From: Flammeovirgaceae bacterium 311
GTDB taxonomy: Bacteria > Bacteroidota > Bacteroidia > Cytophagales > Cyclobacteriaceae
DNA length: 64,000 nucleotides
NCBI GenBank assembly: GCA_000597885.1
Contig: CP004371.1
Coordinates: 3,798,501-3,862,500, forward strand
Direction of reading: 5' to 3'
Numbering within the stretch: position 1 is the first letter of the stretch; the number at the start of each line of letters is the position of its first letter. The notes under the pieces were generated by a model that saw only the letters and a list, made by a program, of their open reading frames with translations, searched no databases and was not told the DNA's origin. The translations under genes were made by a program, and so were the position numbers. Positions 43,799-53,273 of this stretch are shown here, one piece after another.

Positions 43799-43856
43799 TA
43801 TCTTTTAACTGGGCTATCTTTATATGCCAGATTAAAGATAATAGATAGGCCAGTTA
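43799..43856. promoter_or_regulatory. Putative MocR operator in the divergent region
   Basis: The 81-base region between the two starts contains a nested set of repeats. TAACTGGGCTATCT (43806-43819) and AGATAGGCCAGTTA (43843-43856) form a 14-base inverted repeat with one mismatch. TATCTTTA (43815-43822) and TAAAGATA (43833-43840) form a second, perfect one. TATCTTTTA also occurs as a direct repeat at 43799. MocR regulators bind direct repeats between divergent genes. The regulator ATG begins on the last base of the right arm. Confidence 0.6.
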
Positions 43857-45346
43857 TGGATTACCCTTACCTGAATTTGCTGGAGATCGATAAAGATAAA
43901 TCCAGCCCGGTGTACCTGCAGATTTCACAGGGCCTGGCAGGCCTCATTAAGCAGGGAGTGCTGAAGCCCGGGCAAAAGCTACCCGGAGCCCGCCTGCTGG
44001 CTGAAATTCTGCACTTAAACCGAAATACGGTTACATTAGCCATGGATGAGCTCCAGGCAGAAGGATGGGTAGTGGGCAGGGAGCGGAGCGGGCTTTTTGT
44101 AAATGACAGGCTGCCTATCGTTACCATTGAAGAAGAAGCCTCTTCTGCAAATGGAGCTCTTCCTGCAGAGGGGTTTGCAGGAGGAACAGCTTTTCCGCTG
44201 GAGCAAAACCTGCTGCTGGAGAGCCCGGAACTGCACCAGTGTGCCCTGGAATTCAATGATGGCTTTCCCGATCCCAGGCTAAGTCCTTTGCAGGAGCTGG
44301 GGCGGGAGTATCGCCGTCTTCACAAAAAGGCTAACCCGCTGCGCCTGTTTAGCTATTCCGAGGCTCAGGGTGATCCTTTCTTCCGCAAAATGGTTTGCCA
44401 GCAGCTCAATGAGGTAAGGGGCTTTGCTGTATCGTCGGCAGATATTTTTATTTCGAGGGGAAGTGTGATGGGAATTTATTTACTGGCCCGTACTACTTTA
44501 AAGCCCGGCGATACGGTAGTGATAGGTGAATTAAACTACCGCACAGCCAATCTTTGCTTTGAGCAATGCGGAGCCAGGCTGCTACGAATTCCTGTTGATG
44601 CAAAAGGGATAGACACCGGAGCACTGGAGGCCCTGTTGCAGCAGCAGCTTGTGCGTATGCTGTACATTACCTCTCACCACCAGCATCCTACTACGGTAAT
44701 GCTGGCTCCGGAGAGACGGTTACATTTATATGAGCTGGCCAGGAAATATAAGTTCTACATCCTGGAAGATGATTACGATTTTGATTATCACTATGAGAAC
44801 AAGCCGACCCTGCCCATTGCCAGCATGGACCGGCAGGGCCTGGTGATTTATACCGGTTCTTACTCAAAGGTGATCTATCCTACCATTCGCGTAGGCTTTG
44901 TGGTTGCACCCCAGGCGCTGATTCAGGAAATGATTAAGTACCGCCGCATTATAGACAGGCAGGGTGACCATCTCATAGAACGTGCTCTTGCAAATCTGAT
45001 ACAGGAGGGCACACTGCAGCGCTACCTGCGCAAGAGCAAGAACATTTATAAGAAGCGTAAAGAATTTTTTTGCCAGCTGCTGCGCAAGGATTTTAGCCGG
45101 TACCTCGATTTTCAGGAGCCTGAGGGCGGCATGGCGGTATGGGTAAAATTTAAAGATGCTTTTCCGCTGGTTAAGGTATCAGAAGCCTGTAAAACCCGGA
45201 GTCTCCATCTCTCCAACGGGCTAAGCTACAACCCGCCGGGCAAACAGTTAAATGCCTGCCGGATGGGCTTTGCCGGCATGACGGAAAAAGAGATGCTACA
45301 GGCCTGCGGTATATTGAAGGAAGTGCTGGAGGAGATGAAGCCCTGA
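43856..45346 (+). CDS. MocR/PdxR family transcriptional regulator
   Basis: This 496-residue fusion has an N-terminal GntR winged helix (PVYLQISQGLAGLIKQGVLK, LPGARLLAEILHLNRNTVTL, about 15-85) and a class I aminotransferase-like domain (120-490). The PLP Lys is in YTGSYSKVIYPTIRVGF, and LEDDYDFDYHY is the PLP-ring Asp block. MocR proteins sense PLP or an amine ligand. Divergent placement against the PNPOx-fold gene points to that pair as its target. The operator candidate overlaps its own start, so autoregulation is likely. Confidence 0.93.
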   Translation: MDYPYLNLLEIDKDKSSPVYLQISQGLAGLIKQGVLKPGQKLPGARLLAEILHLNRNTVTLAMDELQAEGWVVGRERSGLFVNDRLPIVTIEEEASSANGALPAEGFAGGTAFPLEQNLLLESPELHQCALEFNDGFPDPRLSPLQELGREYRRLHKKANPLRLFSYSEAQGDPFFRKMVCQQLNEVRGFAVSSADIFISRGSVMGIYLLARTTLKPGDTVVIGELNYRTANLCFEQCGARLLRIPVDAKGIDTGALEALLQQQLVRMLYITSHHQHPTTVMLAPERRLHLYELARKYKFYILEDDYDFDYHYENKPTLPIASMDRQGLVIYTGSYSKVIYPTIRVGFVVAPQALIQEMIKYRRIIDRQGDHLIERALANLIQEGTLQRYLRKSKNIYKKRKEFFCQLLRKDFSRYLDFQEPEGGMAVWVKFKDAFPLVKVSEACKTRSLHLSNGLSYNPPGKQLNACRMGFAGMTEKEMLQACGILKEVLEEMKP

Positions 45347-45515
45347 TGGCTGAAGTTTACAGACAGCCGGGTACAGGAAAAAACTATAGAGCACTGAATA
45401 TCATAATTGGCACTTCTTGTACGTTAATGCAGGTGTTGTAGGGTAAATAGTGACATTAGCGGCAAAATCGTTAATTGTGTAATTTTACCCGCGTTTATTT
45501 TTATCAATTTCTAAA

Positions 45516-46229
45516 ATGAATTATTTAAGAACCCTTTTGATGGCAGCCCTGCTTGCTGCAAGTACTGCTGCCTGCCTTGATCGTGATAGAGATATTGTTG
45601 TTGAGCCTCCGCTTGATTTTGAGAAAACGTATTCAGCCACTACCATCAACACCGACTATATTTATATGGGTGTAAGGGACCGGTGGTATGGATGGAGAGC
45701 AGACTCTGCCAGAATCAAACCCTTTCTGAACAGGATAGTTGCAGAGGGTAAAGATCCCGGTTTTCTTGATCAGCAGGCAAGCATAACAGCATCACCACAA
45801 ACTTTATCTTTCAATGATGACCGTGCATACCTAAGCCCTCCGATGCAGGCGGGTGAGTATACCTACAGCCTTGTACAGAACAATGATATATTAAGGTTGA
45901 GAGGTTTAGATACATTAGTAATCCCGACAGACAGAGAAACAAGGCCAACTACATTTGCCAGGTTGGGACTGGTAATACCTCAGTATTCTAAAACAGTGGC
46001 GGCACCCGCAGATGCAGACCATGAATATGAGATACATACAGTACCAGAGCAGTATGCCAGCATTCTAAGCGATGAAATGCAGTTTCCGGGAATTATCTAT
46101 TACGTGAAAACAAGTGATGGCTGGGAAAGCTTTGGCCAGATGAACAACTATCTGAACGAAAATATAATACAGTCAATGCCTGCTGGCGATACCATAATTG
46201 TTCAGCTTATTGGCAGTAACTTTAAATAG
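45516..46229 (+). CDS. Lipoprotein of unknown function
   Basis: The 237-residue protein has the lipoprotein signal MNYLRTLLMAALLAASTAA before Cys20. The mature part is mostly beta and well mixed (YIYMGVRDRWYGWRADSARI; AGEYTYSLVQNNDILRLRGL). I recognise no domain. It is isolated, between the MocR gene and a strong bidirectional terminator. Confidence 0.7.
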   Translation: MNYLRTLLMAALLAASTAACLDRDRDIVVEPPLDFEKTYSATTINTDYIYMGVRDRWYGWRADSARIKPFLNRIVAEGKDPGFLDQQASITASPQTLSFNDDRAYLSPPMQAGEYTYSLVQNNDILRLRGLDTLVIPTDRETRPTTFARLGLVIPQYSKTVAAPADADHEYEIHTVPEQYASILSDEMQFPGIIYYVKTSDGWESFGQMNNYLNENIIQSMPAGDTIIVQLIGSNFK

Positions 46230-46309
46230 GTTACTTATGATACATTTTAAGAACGCCTGTTTAAGAGAGAAGGGCATCATAAAAAGAGTCCCTCCAGGCT
46301 GTTAACATA

Positions 46310-46351
46310 GCATAGAAAAACCCCGGGCAAAAACCCGGGGTTTTTCTATGC
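46310..46351. terminator. 18-bp perfect bidirectional terminator
   Basis: The arms 46310-46327 and 46334-46351 are fully complementary, built on AAAAACCCCGGG and CCCGGGGTTTTT, with a CAAAAA loop. A- and T-runs on both sides let it stop the lipoprotein gene and the converging tatC. Confidence 0.95.
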
Positions 46352-46404
46352 CCTTTTTAAAGTAAAGCAGGGGCTTGATTTTTTATACCATTTGCTGTTG
46401 CACC

Positions 46405-47319
46405 TTAATCAAACTGCTGGTCAAGAGGCAGCTGCTTTTTAGGCTTTTCCAAACGTTCTTTCTCTTCCTGCTCTTCACGAATGCGCTCCCGCTCTTCAAG
46501 CGCTTTAAGTTCTGCCATTTCTTTCTTGCGCTCGCGCCGTAAAATAATAGCGCTTAAGTAAATACTGATTTCATAGAGCAGCATGAGCGGCAGTGATATC
46601 AGGATCTGGCTTGTAACATCGGGAGGGGTAATGATGGCCGAAACAATCAGGATAATAACAATGGAGATTTTACGATAAGCCCGCATTGATTCAGGTGTTG
46701 CTACGCCAAGCTTCGTTAAAAAGAGAACCACCATGGGCAGCTGAAACATCAGTGCGCAGGCCAGCACCAGCATGGTGAGGGTTGAGATATAGGAGTTAAT
46801 ATCGAACTCATTAACAATGCTGGGGTCTACCTGGTAATGGGCCAGGAAGTTGATGGAAAGCGGTGCCACCAGAAAGTAACCAAACAGTGTACCCAGCATA
46901 AAGAGCAGGCTTACAAAAAACACTGCTCCGGTGCTGATGCTCCGCTCATTATCATAAAGTGCCGGGCTTACAAAGCGCCAGATTTCCCAGAACAGATAAG
47001 GAAAAGCGCAGATAAGACCTACTACAAAAGAGGTGGTAATGTGCATGGTAAACTGGGCCGACATTTCCCTGCTTTGCAGGATAAACGGCAGCTCATCAAT
47101 ACACAGGGCATCTGAGCCTATATAAGCACCCCATTTACACATCATCCGGTAGGTCCAGAAATCTGTGCGTGAAGGTCCCAGAATGATATCATGAAATACC
47201 AGATCCTTCGCCAGAAAAGCCGCAATGGTAAAAACCAATACGGCTGCCAGGGCGCGGATAAGGTGCCACCTGAGTTCCTCCAGGTGGTCTATGAACGACA
47301 TCTCTTGTGTTGCTGCCAC
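46405..47319 (-). CDS. tatC: Twin-arginine translocase subunit TatC
   Basis: The 304-residue membrane protein has the TatC N-terminus MSFIDHLEELRWHLIRALAA, six membrane segments and the family block PYLFWEIWRFVSPALYDNER before TM3. TatC recognises twin-arginine signals and builds the Tat export pore with TatA. The start is GTG at 47319 with a good ribosome site (GGGGGAGA); ATG 47301 is a less likely alternative. The C-terminus is long, basic and acidic (SKEL...), typical of Bacteroidota. TatA is not in the window. Confidence 0.95.
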   Translation of the reverse strand: MAATQEMSFIDHLEELRWHLIRALAAVLVFTIAAFLAKDLVFHDIILGPSRTDFWTYRMMCKWGAYIGSDALCIDELPFILQSREMSAQFTMHITTSFVVGLICAFPYLFWEIWRFVSPALYDNERSISTGAVFFVSLLFMLGTLFGYFLVAPLSINFLAHYQVDPSIVNEFDINSYISTLTMLVLACALMFQLPMVVLFLTKLGVATPESMRAYRKISIVIILIVSAIITPPDVTSQILISLPLMLLYEISIYLSAIILRRERKKEMAELKALEERERIREEQEEKERLEKPKKQLPLDQQFD

Positions 47320-47367
47320 TAAAATTCTCCCCCTATATGCTCTCTCTTATTACAACTAAAAACAATC

Positions 47368-48681
47368 TTATTTATAAAGCGGAAATTCTTTCATCCACGT
47401 ATTTACCTCCTCTTTCACCTGCTCCAGCACCTCTTCCTTGTCGTGGTTCATCAGCACGCGGTCAATGAGCTCCACTATACGGCCCATATGTTCTGCTTTC
47501 ATACCACGGGTGGTAACAGCAGGGGTGCCTACTCTGAATCCGGAGGTCACAAATGGCGACTTATCATCAAATGGCACCATATTTTTATTAACGGTAATAT
47601 CGGCTTTCACCAGGGCATTTTCGGCCTGCTTGCCGCTTACATTTTTATTCCGAAGGTCAATCAGCATCAGGTGGTTATCGGTACCGCCGGATACCAGGTT
47701 ATAGCCTTTTGCTACAAATGCTTCGGCCATTGCTTTTGCATTTTTAACGATCTGTAGGGTGTAATGCATATATTCGTCAGACAGCGCTTCTGCAAAAGCA
47801 ACTGCTTTACCCGCTATAACATGCTCCAGCGGGCCACCCTGTGTGCCTGGAAATACGCCCCCATCCAGCAGGGAAGACATCATGCGTACTTCACCTTTAG
47901 GCGTTTTCAGCCCCCAGGGGTTTTCAAAATCCTTACCCATCATGATAACGCCGCCACGAGGTCCACGCAGGGTTTTATGGGTGGTGGTGGTTACAATATG
48001 GCAGTATGGCAGCGGATCGTTCAGCAGGCCTTTTGCGATCAGGCCGGCCGGGTGCGAAATATCGGCAAGTAATAAGGCACCAACCGCATCGGCAATCTGG
48101 CGGAGGCGCTCATAATCCCAGTCGCGGCTATAGGCAGAGGCACCGCAGATGATCATCTTTGGCTTCTCCTTTTTTGCAATTTCTTCTACCTTATCCCAAT
48201 TGATAAGGCCGGTTTCTTTTTCAACGCCGTAAAAAACCGGATTGTAAAGTTTACCTGAAAAATTAACCGAAGAGCCGTGGGTAAGGTGTCCGCCATGGCT
48301 AAGGTCAAAGCCCAGAATGGTATCGCCGGTGTTCAGGCAGGCCAGCATAACAGCGGCGTTGGCCTGTGCACCCGAGTGAGGCTGTACGTTTGCCCATTCG
48401 GCACCGAAAAGTTCTTTCAGGCGGTCAATGGCCAGCTGCTCTATCTCATCTACCACCTCGCAACCGCCATAATAACGTTTACCAGGCAGGCCTTCTGCAT
48501 ATTTATTGGTAAGCACACTACCGGCAGCCTCCATCACCTGTGGTGAGGTAAAGTTTTCGGAAGCAATAAGCTCAATGCCTCGCTCCTGGCGCTGGCGTTC
48601 TTCCTGAATAAGGGAAAAAACAGCTTCGTCGCGGGCTATAGTATGTGCAGCGCTTTTTACTGCAGAAGGATATGCTGTCAT
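47368..48681 (-). CDS. glyA: Serine hydroxymethyltransferase
   Basis: The start is ATG 48681 ([20 protein letters not shown]); longer in-frame starts add a cysteine-rich non-family leader. The 437-residue PLP enzyme converts serine and tetrahydrofolate to glycine and methylene-tetrahydrofolate. [19 protein letters not shown] is the N-terminal SHMT block, the PLP Lys lies in [15 protein letters not shown], and [12 protein letters not shown]-like [12 protein letters not shown] is the substrate-site region. It is convergent-side neighbour of tatC, 49 bases away on the same strand. Confidence 0.97.
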   Translation of the reverse strand: MTAYPSAVKSAAHTIARDEAVFSLIQEERQRQERGIELIASENFTSPQVMEAAGSVLTNKYAEGLPGKRYYGGCEVVDEIEQLAIDRLKELFGAEWANVQPHSGAQANAAVMLACLNTGDTILGFDLSHGGHLTHGSSVNFSGKLYNPVFYGVEKETGLINWDKVEEIAKKEKPKMIICGASAYSRDWDYERLRQIADAVGALLLADISHPAGLIAKGLLNDPLPYCHIVTTTTHKTLRGPRGGVIMMGKDFENPWGLKTPKGEVRMMSSLLDGGVFPGTQGGPLEHVIAGKAVAFAEALSDEYMHYTLQIVKNAKAMAEAFVAKGYNLVSGGTDNHLMLIDLRNKNVSGKQAENALVKADITVNKNMVPFDDKSPFVTSGFRVGTPAVTTRGMKAEHMGRIVELIDRVLMNHDKEEVLEQVKEEVNTWMKEFPLYK

Positions 48682-48861
48682 AGCAGTATTGTTTTTAGAT
48701 TGTGGCGTAAAAATAGGTTTTCGGCAGCAGATTACCAATGCCAGGGATAAGGTACACCATCCTTTGCCCCAACAACAAGGCTGCATTTATTGTTCTAGTG
48801 ATAGAGATCATTGTTTTTTGCAGCCACTTCGAGTATTTTACATCATACTTACAACGTTTTT

Positions 48862-49575
48862 ATGCTAAAGAGATTCTTTTGGTTGGGTTTTTTACCTCTT
48901 TTTTTTGCCTGTGGCTCTGATGAAAGAGCAGAGCAGGGCAATGGCACTGTTGTGGAAGAAGAGCGCAGTCTTGAAAATTTTTCTGCCATCACTGTTGAAG
49001 GCAATTATACCATTGAGCTTGAACAGGGAGCCCCGGGTTTAACGATCCAGACAGATGACAACCTGATGCCACTTATCCAGACAGAGGTAAAGCGTAATAC
49101 GCTCAGGCTTAGCAACACCAAGAATATTAAAGGCTCCGATGGTGTTACCATACGCATCAGATACCCCGAGCTGGAGAAGCTGGAGGTTAGTGGCGCCGCG
49201 AAAATAACCAATACAGGCACTATGCAGACCGGCAACCTGGAGATTGAAGTGAGAGGAGCTGCCATGGTAGACCTGGAAATGGAGGTTAGAAAACTGGAGC
49301 TGGACCTATCCGGAGCTTCTTCTGTTAACTTTCAGGGTACTGCCCGTCAGCTGCAGGCCGATTTAAGTGGTGCCGGCAACCTGGAGGCTTACGAGCTGCA
49401 GGTGCGCGATGCTGTGGTAAACCTAAGTGGTATTGGGAGTGCAGAGGTATATGTAACCGATAACCTGCAGGCAAAAGTGAGCGGCGTTGGCGGTATCCGT
49501 TTTAAAGGCGAACCTCGTAACATTCAGCGCCAGGTAAGTGGAGTAGGATCTATAGAGCCAGCCAGTGCCCAATAA
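48862..49575 (+). CDS. DUF2807 (GIN domain) lipoprotein
   Basis: The start is ATG 48862; MLKRFFWLGFLPLFFA before Cys17 is a lipoprotein signal. The 237-residue protein is almost all beta: FSAITVEGNYTIELEQG opens the GIN domain, and repeated SGAAKITNTGTM, DLSGASSVNFQG, DLSGAGNLEAYEL, NLSGIGSAEVYV, VSGVGGIRF units follow as a beta-helix. Such proteins are surface lipoproteins of unknown role, common in Bacteroidota. It is divergent from glyA. Confidence 0.88.
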   Translation: MLKRFFWLGFLPLFFACGSDERAEQGNGTVVEEERSLENFSAITVEGNYTIELEQGAPGLTIQTDDNLMPLIQTEVKRNTLRLSNTKNIKGSDGVTIRIRYPELEKLEVSGAAKITNTGTMQTGNLEIEVRGAAMVDLEMEVRKLELDLSGASSVNFQGTARQLQADLSGAGNLEAYELQVRDAVVNLSGIGSAEVYVTDNLQAKVSGVGGIRFKGEPRNIQRQVSGVGSIEPASAQ

Positions 49576-49625
49576 AATATTAACCAAAACACAACTACAA
49601 TACTATCACTACAAATTCTATTGCT

Positions 49626-50483
49626 ATGGAACGTATTCTGGTACTAACCGATTTTTCTGATATAGCCAAACATGGACTGGAAGGTGCAGTGCGCCTTGCC
49701 CAGCAAATGGGTGGCGCCGAAATATTGCTGTTAAATACTGAGCCCTCCCCTCAGGGGCGCGAGTTCTCTGCCACAGGCGATATTTACTACACCGATAACC
49801 ATGAAGAAGACCGCTTTATGGTTGCCCTGATTCGTAAAAACAAGCAACGGCTTCAGGAGCTTTCTGCGGCTTATGAGGGCAACGGAGTGCGTATTACCCC
49901 TTATATAGAAGTAGGACCCATGCAGGAGGTGGTAGACGCTTTTATGAATAAGCATAAGCCAGACCTTATCGTAATGGGCACCAGCGGCGAAAACACCTTT
50001 GAAGAGTATTTTGTGGGTAATCACACCGAACAGGTGATAAGAATTGCCAAAGTACCGGTTATTACTGTTAAAGTAACCGACCGGACCACCGATATCAGAA
50101 ACATTGTACTGGCAACCGATATGAATGACAAGGCCCACAACGGGCTGCGCCATATTAAAGTACTGGCAGATAGACTGAGAGCCCACCTGCACCTGGTATA
50201 TGTAACCAAAAGTGGAAAAATACAGCAGCGGCGCTCGGATGTAGAGACCTATGCCCGTAACCAGGGGCTTGCCAATTATACTATAGAAGCAATAGAAGAC
50301 AGCGATATAGAAGATGGCATCAAGCGTTATGCAGCAAAGGTAGGAGCCGACCTGATAGCCGTAATCACCCACGGGCGCAACGGTCTCTCTGCCATGCTAA
50401 GCCACAGCGTAGCAGAAGATGTGATTCGCGAAGCAAGCGTACCTGTTCTTACAGTAAACATGAACGAAGCGGCAAAGCTGTAG
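49626..50483 (+). CDS. Tandem universal stress protein
   Basis: The 285-residue protein has two UspA domains (1-150 and 150-285). The nucleotide-site motif G-x2-G-x9-G-S-like pattern appears as VMGTSGENTFEEYFVGNHTE in the first and VITHGRNGLSAMLSHSVAED in the second; the second has the better ATP loop. Each domain starts with ILVLTDFSDIA / IVLATDMNDKA. The cellular target is unknown. An intrinsic terminator follows at 50508. Confidence 0.92.
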   Translation: MERILVLTDFSDIAKHGLEGAVRLAQQMGGAEILLLNTEPSPQGREFSATGDIYYTDNHEEDRFMVALIRKNKQRLQELSAAYEGNGVRITPYIEVGPMQEVVDAFMNKHKPDLIVMGTSGENTFEEYFVGNHTEQVIRIAKVPVITVKVTDRTTDIRNIVLATDMNDKAHNGLRHIKVLADRLRAHLHLVYVTKSGKIQQRRSDVETYARNQGLANYTIEAIEDSDIEDGIKRYAAKVGADLIAVITHGRNGLSAMLSHSVAEDVIREASVPVLTVNMNEAAKL

Positions 50484-50507
50484 GAATTATATAATAAATC
50501 AGAACAG

Positions 50508-50533
50508 AAAACCCACCTTAGCGTGGGTTTTTT
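50508..50533 (+). terminator. Intrinsic terminator after the stress protein
   Basis: The 9-bp stem AAAACCCAC (50508-50516)/GTGGGTTTT (50523-50531) has a 6-base loop and ends in T residues. It lies between the stress protein gene and the converging DUF72 gene. Confidence 0.9.
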
Positions 50534-50543
50534 GCTTTTCAGC

Positions 50544-51431
50544 TCATTCACCATACCACACAGGCTCCTTCAGCTTAAGGTCGGGGTTTAGCTTATTCAT
50601 TTTCCTGATAAAATAGCGGGCAAGGTTGGCGCCAAAACCCTGCTCGGGCTGGTGCATAAAAATATATACCTCCTCCAGCCCCTGATTGATCCACTGTTGC
50701 AGCTGCAGAGCCCAGGCATCCAGCCGATCGTAGTCAGTAGGGTGCAGGTTATGGCCGTTAAAGCGAATAAGTAGTTTGCGGCTGCTTAAGCGCATGTGCA
50801 GGGCATCACGTCTCCCGCCCACGTCAGATATCACCGGGTGCACCCCACAGGCTTCCATCAGGGCAAATACCTCATCCTGGGCAACAGGATCTGCAAACCA
50901 GGCAGGGTGCCGCAGCTCCAGTGCCAGTTCAATATCATCTGGCATAAACTCCAGCAGATCGGCCAGCTGAGGCAGGCGTTCTGGCCCAAAATAAGGAGGC
51001 AGCTGTAAAATGCAGGGGCCCAGGTAGCCCTCCAGGGCAGCCAGGCGTAATAAAAATTCATCAGTCATTTCCGGATTTCCCAACATAAACCGGCGGTGGC
51101 TGATGAACTGAGGCACCTTGGGGCAAAAACAGAAGCCTTCCGGTACGGCTGCTTTCCAGCTTTCTACCACCTCGGGCCGGGGCAGGTAATAGTGCATGCC
51201 GTTTAACTCTACAGTAGGCAGCTGCTTGCTGTATTCTGCCAGGAATGAGCGCTGTGGGGTTCTGGCGGGAAAAATTCTACCTTTGTATCCCTTTTCAGAC
51301 CAGACCGAACAGCCAACATAAACCCGCGGCTCGGCAGCAGGCTTACCAGGCAATATTTTGAGATTCACAGGATGAGAGGGTGGCAGGGTAAAGCTTAGCC
51401 CCTCTATATTTTCAAGCTTTCCAAATTTCAT
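50544..51431 (-). CDS. DUF72 (YecE-like) protein
   Basis: The start is ATG 51431 (MKFGKLENIEGLSFTLP), giving 295 residues. It is a TIM-barrel-like DUF72 protein: VYVGCSVWSEKGYKGRIFPA, then YSKQLPTVELNGMHYYLPRPEVV, PEGFCFCPKVPQFISHRR and LALELRHPAWF. The family is conserved but uncharacterised, possibly a hydrolase. It is divergent from the radical SAM gene across 103 bases, an association found elsewhere. Confidence 0.9.
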   Translation of the reverse strand: MKFGKLENIEGLSFTLPPSHPVNLKILPGKPAAEPRVYVGCSVWSEKGYKGRIFPARTPQRSFLAEYSKQLPTVELNGMHYYLPRPEVVESWKAAVPEGFCFCPKVPQFISHRRFMLGNPEMTDEFLLRLAALEGYLGPCILQLPPYFGPERLPQLADLLEFMPDDIELALELRHPAWFADPVAQDEVFALMEACGVHPVISDVGGRRDALHMRLSSRKLLIRFNGHNLHPTDYDRLDAWALQLQQWINQGLEEVYIFMHQPEQGFGANLARYFIRKMNKLNPDLKLKEPVWYGE

Positions 51432-51534
51432 GTTTTGCAATGTGCTGTAGGAGTAACAAATAAAAAGCAAAATTAGTCGAGGGCCAGGCCGCTACAACCA
51501 AATTAATTTAGCAATTTTACTAATAAAATTGGCT

Positions 51535-52587
51535 ATGCCTATGGATTACCTTTCGGGAAGAGGTGCGCAATCAAATCCAGATAACAGATTTAGTAAGCTG
51601 GAGCGAGGTATCGAGCATCCGGAGGGAATCGATGAGTGGCCTGATGCTGCACAGCCAACCCAGTTTTTTACTGAGCACCCCCGGCAAATCATCAATGAGG
51701 TGAAGAGTCCGGACCTGGGCATGATGAAATCAGTAAATCCCTACCAGGGCTGCGAGCATGGCTGCATTTACTGCTATGCCCGCAACTCGCACGAGTATTG
51801 GGGCTACAGTGCCGGCCTGGATTTCGAGAGCAAGATCATTATAAAGAAAAATGCGCCGGAGCTGCTGGAAAAAGCCTTTGCCAGCAAGAGCTGGAAACCT
51901 GCACCCATATCCATAGCAGGCAATACAGATTGCTATCAGCCTGCTGAACGAACTTTTCAGCTTACCCGGAAAATGCTTCAGCTTTGTCTGAAATGGGGCA
52001 ACCCGGTAGGCATTATTACCAAGAACAGCCTTATTCTGCGGGATCTGGATATTCTGAAACCGCTGGCAGAAGAGGGGTTATTGCATGTATACATTAGCCT
52101 CACCACCCTGCAGGAAGAGCTGAGGCGTAAAATGGAACCCCGTACCGCCACTGCCCGGCGGCGCCTGCAAACCCTGCAGCAGCTAACGGAAGCCGGAGTG
52201 CCCTGCGGCGTAATGACGGCACCCATTATTCCTGGCCTGAACAGCCATGAGGTTTGGGAGTTGGTAAAGCAGGCTGCAGCACATGGTGCCCTTACGGCCG
52301 GCTATACGGTGGTGCGTCTTAACGGACAGGTTGGCCCCATTTTTAAGGAATGGCTGGAAAAGAATTTTCCGGACCGGGCCAGTAAGGTCTGGAATGGGAT
52401 TTGCGCTCTGCATGGCGGCGATGTGCAAGATAGCAGGTGGGGCCGCCGCATCAGTGGTGCAGGGCAGGAGGCCGAAAACATTCAGCAACTGTTCAGGGCA
52501 GCCAGGCGAAAATTTATGGCCGACAGACAAATGCCCCCATACAACCTGAGCCGCTTCAGGCCCGGGGGTGCACTATCGCTTTTTTAA
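51535..52587 (+). CDS. PA0069-type radical SAM protein
   Basis: The start is ATG 51535 (an upstream TTG at 51529 and a second ATG at 51541 are possible), giving 350 residues. The radical SAM cluster motif is C-x3-C-x2-C in YQGCEHGCIYCYARNSHEYW, followed by the SIAGNTDCYQP block. The layout resembles the spore-photoproduct-lyase-related PA0069/Rv2578c family of unknown substrate. The final DRQMPPYNLSRFRPGG is also typical of the family. A DNA repair or nucleotide-modifying role is inferred only by relation to SplB. Confidence 0.88.
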   Translation: MPMDYLSGRGAQSNPDNRFSKLERGIEHPEGIDEWPDAAQPTQFFTEHPRQIINEVKSPDLGMMKSVNPYQGCEHGCIYCYARNSHEYWGYSAGLDFESKIIIKKNAPELLEKAFASKSWKPAPISIAGNTDCYQPAERTFQLTRKMLQLCLKWGNPVGIITKNSLILRDLDILKPLAEEGLLHVYISLTTLQEELRRKMEPRTATARRRLQTLQQLTEAGVPCGVMTAPIIPGLNSHEVWELVKQAAAHGALTAGYTVVRLNGQVGPIFKEWLEKNFPDRASKVWNGICALHGGDVQDSRWGRRISGAGQEAENIQQLFRAARRKFMADRQMPPYNLSRFRPGGALSLF

Positions 52588-52607
52588 AGCCTGGTTTTAT
52601 AATCCTC

Positions 52608-53009
52608 TTAGTGGGGCAGCTTGCGGATTATGAGCCGTTCGCTCGACATCTCAATCAATTCCGCAGAAAAATCTTTTTCGCTGTTTCCCGGAAAGCTCAC
52701 TTCAATGGTGCGCTCGTTGATAGGTATCCATTTGCCTTCTATCAGGTTGGCAGCACCATCGTTGGGCGCTATGCCGTAGTAATATATGCGACCGTCTGAC
52801 CGCAGATCAAATCTTTCTCTGCCGCGGGAGGGCGGAAAGTCATAGCTGGGGTGCCGGTATACCTGGTTTCCCGAGTGGTCTTCCTCATGAGAATGGATCC
52901 AGCTGCCCATCAGGCTGTCGGGCATGACAGGCTTCTCATCGCTGCACTGCTCGGCAGTAAGTAGGAATAGTGAGATCAGTAGCATTGATAAAAGTGGCAA
53001 CTTTTTCAT
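52608..53009 (-). CDS. Small secreted protein of unknown function
   Basis: The start is ATG 53009; MKKLPLLSMLLISLFLLTAE followed by QC is a signal peptide, but the residue before Cys is Gln, so a lipobox is not canonical. The mature 110 residues are beta-rich with SLMGSWIHSHEEDHSGNQVY near the start and LIEGKWIPINERTIEVSFPG later, a lipocalin-like strand rhythm. No family is recognised. It is divergent from the methionine locus and converges with the radical SAM gene. Confidence 0.68.
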   Translation of the reverse strand: MKKLPLLSMLLISLFLLTAEQCSDEKPVMPDSLMGSWIHSHEEDHSGNQVYRHPSYDFPPSRGRERFDLRSDGRIYYYGIAPNDGAANLIEGKWIPINERTIEVSFPGNSEKDFSAELIEMSSERLIIRKLPH

Positions 53010-53095
53010 GGAGTACCGGTATAAAAAGTAAGACTCAATATACGAACGATCAGGGTACTCCAACAGCTAAGCAGTAATTTTTTATGCTGCTACAC

Positions 53096-53126
53096 TTGTT
53101 TTGAAAAGCAGTGTGTAGTAGGTTTG
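53096..53126 (+). promoter_or_regulatory. Bacteroidota-type -33/-7 promoter of the methionine locus
   Basis: TTG at 53096-53098 and TAGGTTTG at 53119-53126 match the -33 and TAnnTTTG -7 elements with a 20-base spacer. Transcription should begin a few bases before the riboswitch, which starts at 53157. This is the best promoter match in the window. Confidence 0.65.
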
Positions 53127-53156
53127 CAGGGTCAAGTCTTCCTTTTGGACTGCTTT

Positions 53157-53264
53157 GATTTATACAGAAGCGCAGAGAGACAGGCTCTATGAAGCGCTAG
53201 CAACCCTGCCCACCGTGGGCAAAGGTGCTAAATCCTGATCCCGAAAACAGGGAGAATATAAATC
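53157..53264 (+). promoter_or_regulatory. SAM-I type riboswitch
   Basis: The P1 stem is a perfect 8-bp pair, GATTTATA (53157-53164) with TATAAATC (53257-53264). P2 is AGCGC/GCGCT (53169-53173, 53194-53198), followed by the conserved GCTAGCAACC junction. P3 is TGCCCA/TGGGCA at about 53207-53221, then the core AAAGGTGCTAAATCCTG. P4 is TCCC/GGGA around 53239-53253 with an AAAA-type loop. These elements in this order identify the SAM riboswitch upstream of methionine genes. Its usual output is repression when SAM is plentiful. No T-run terminator follows P1; the leader ORF starts 9 bases later. Confidence 0.9.
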
Positions 53265-53273
53265 GTTACAGTT

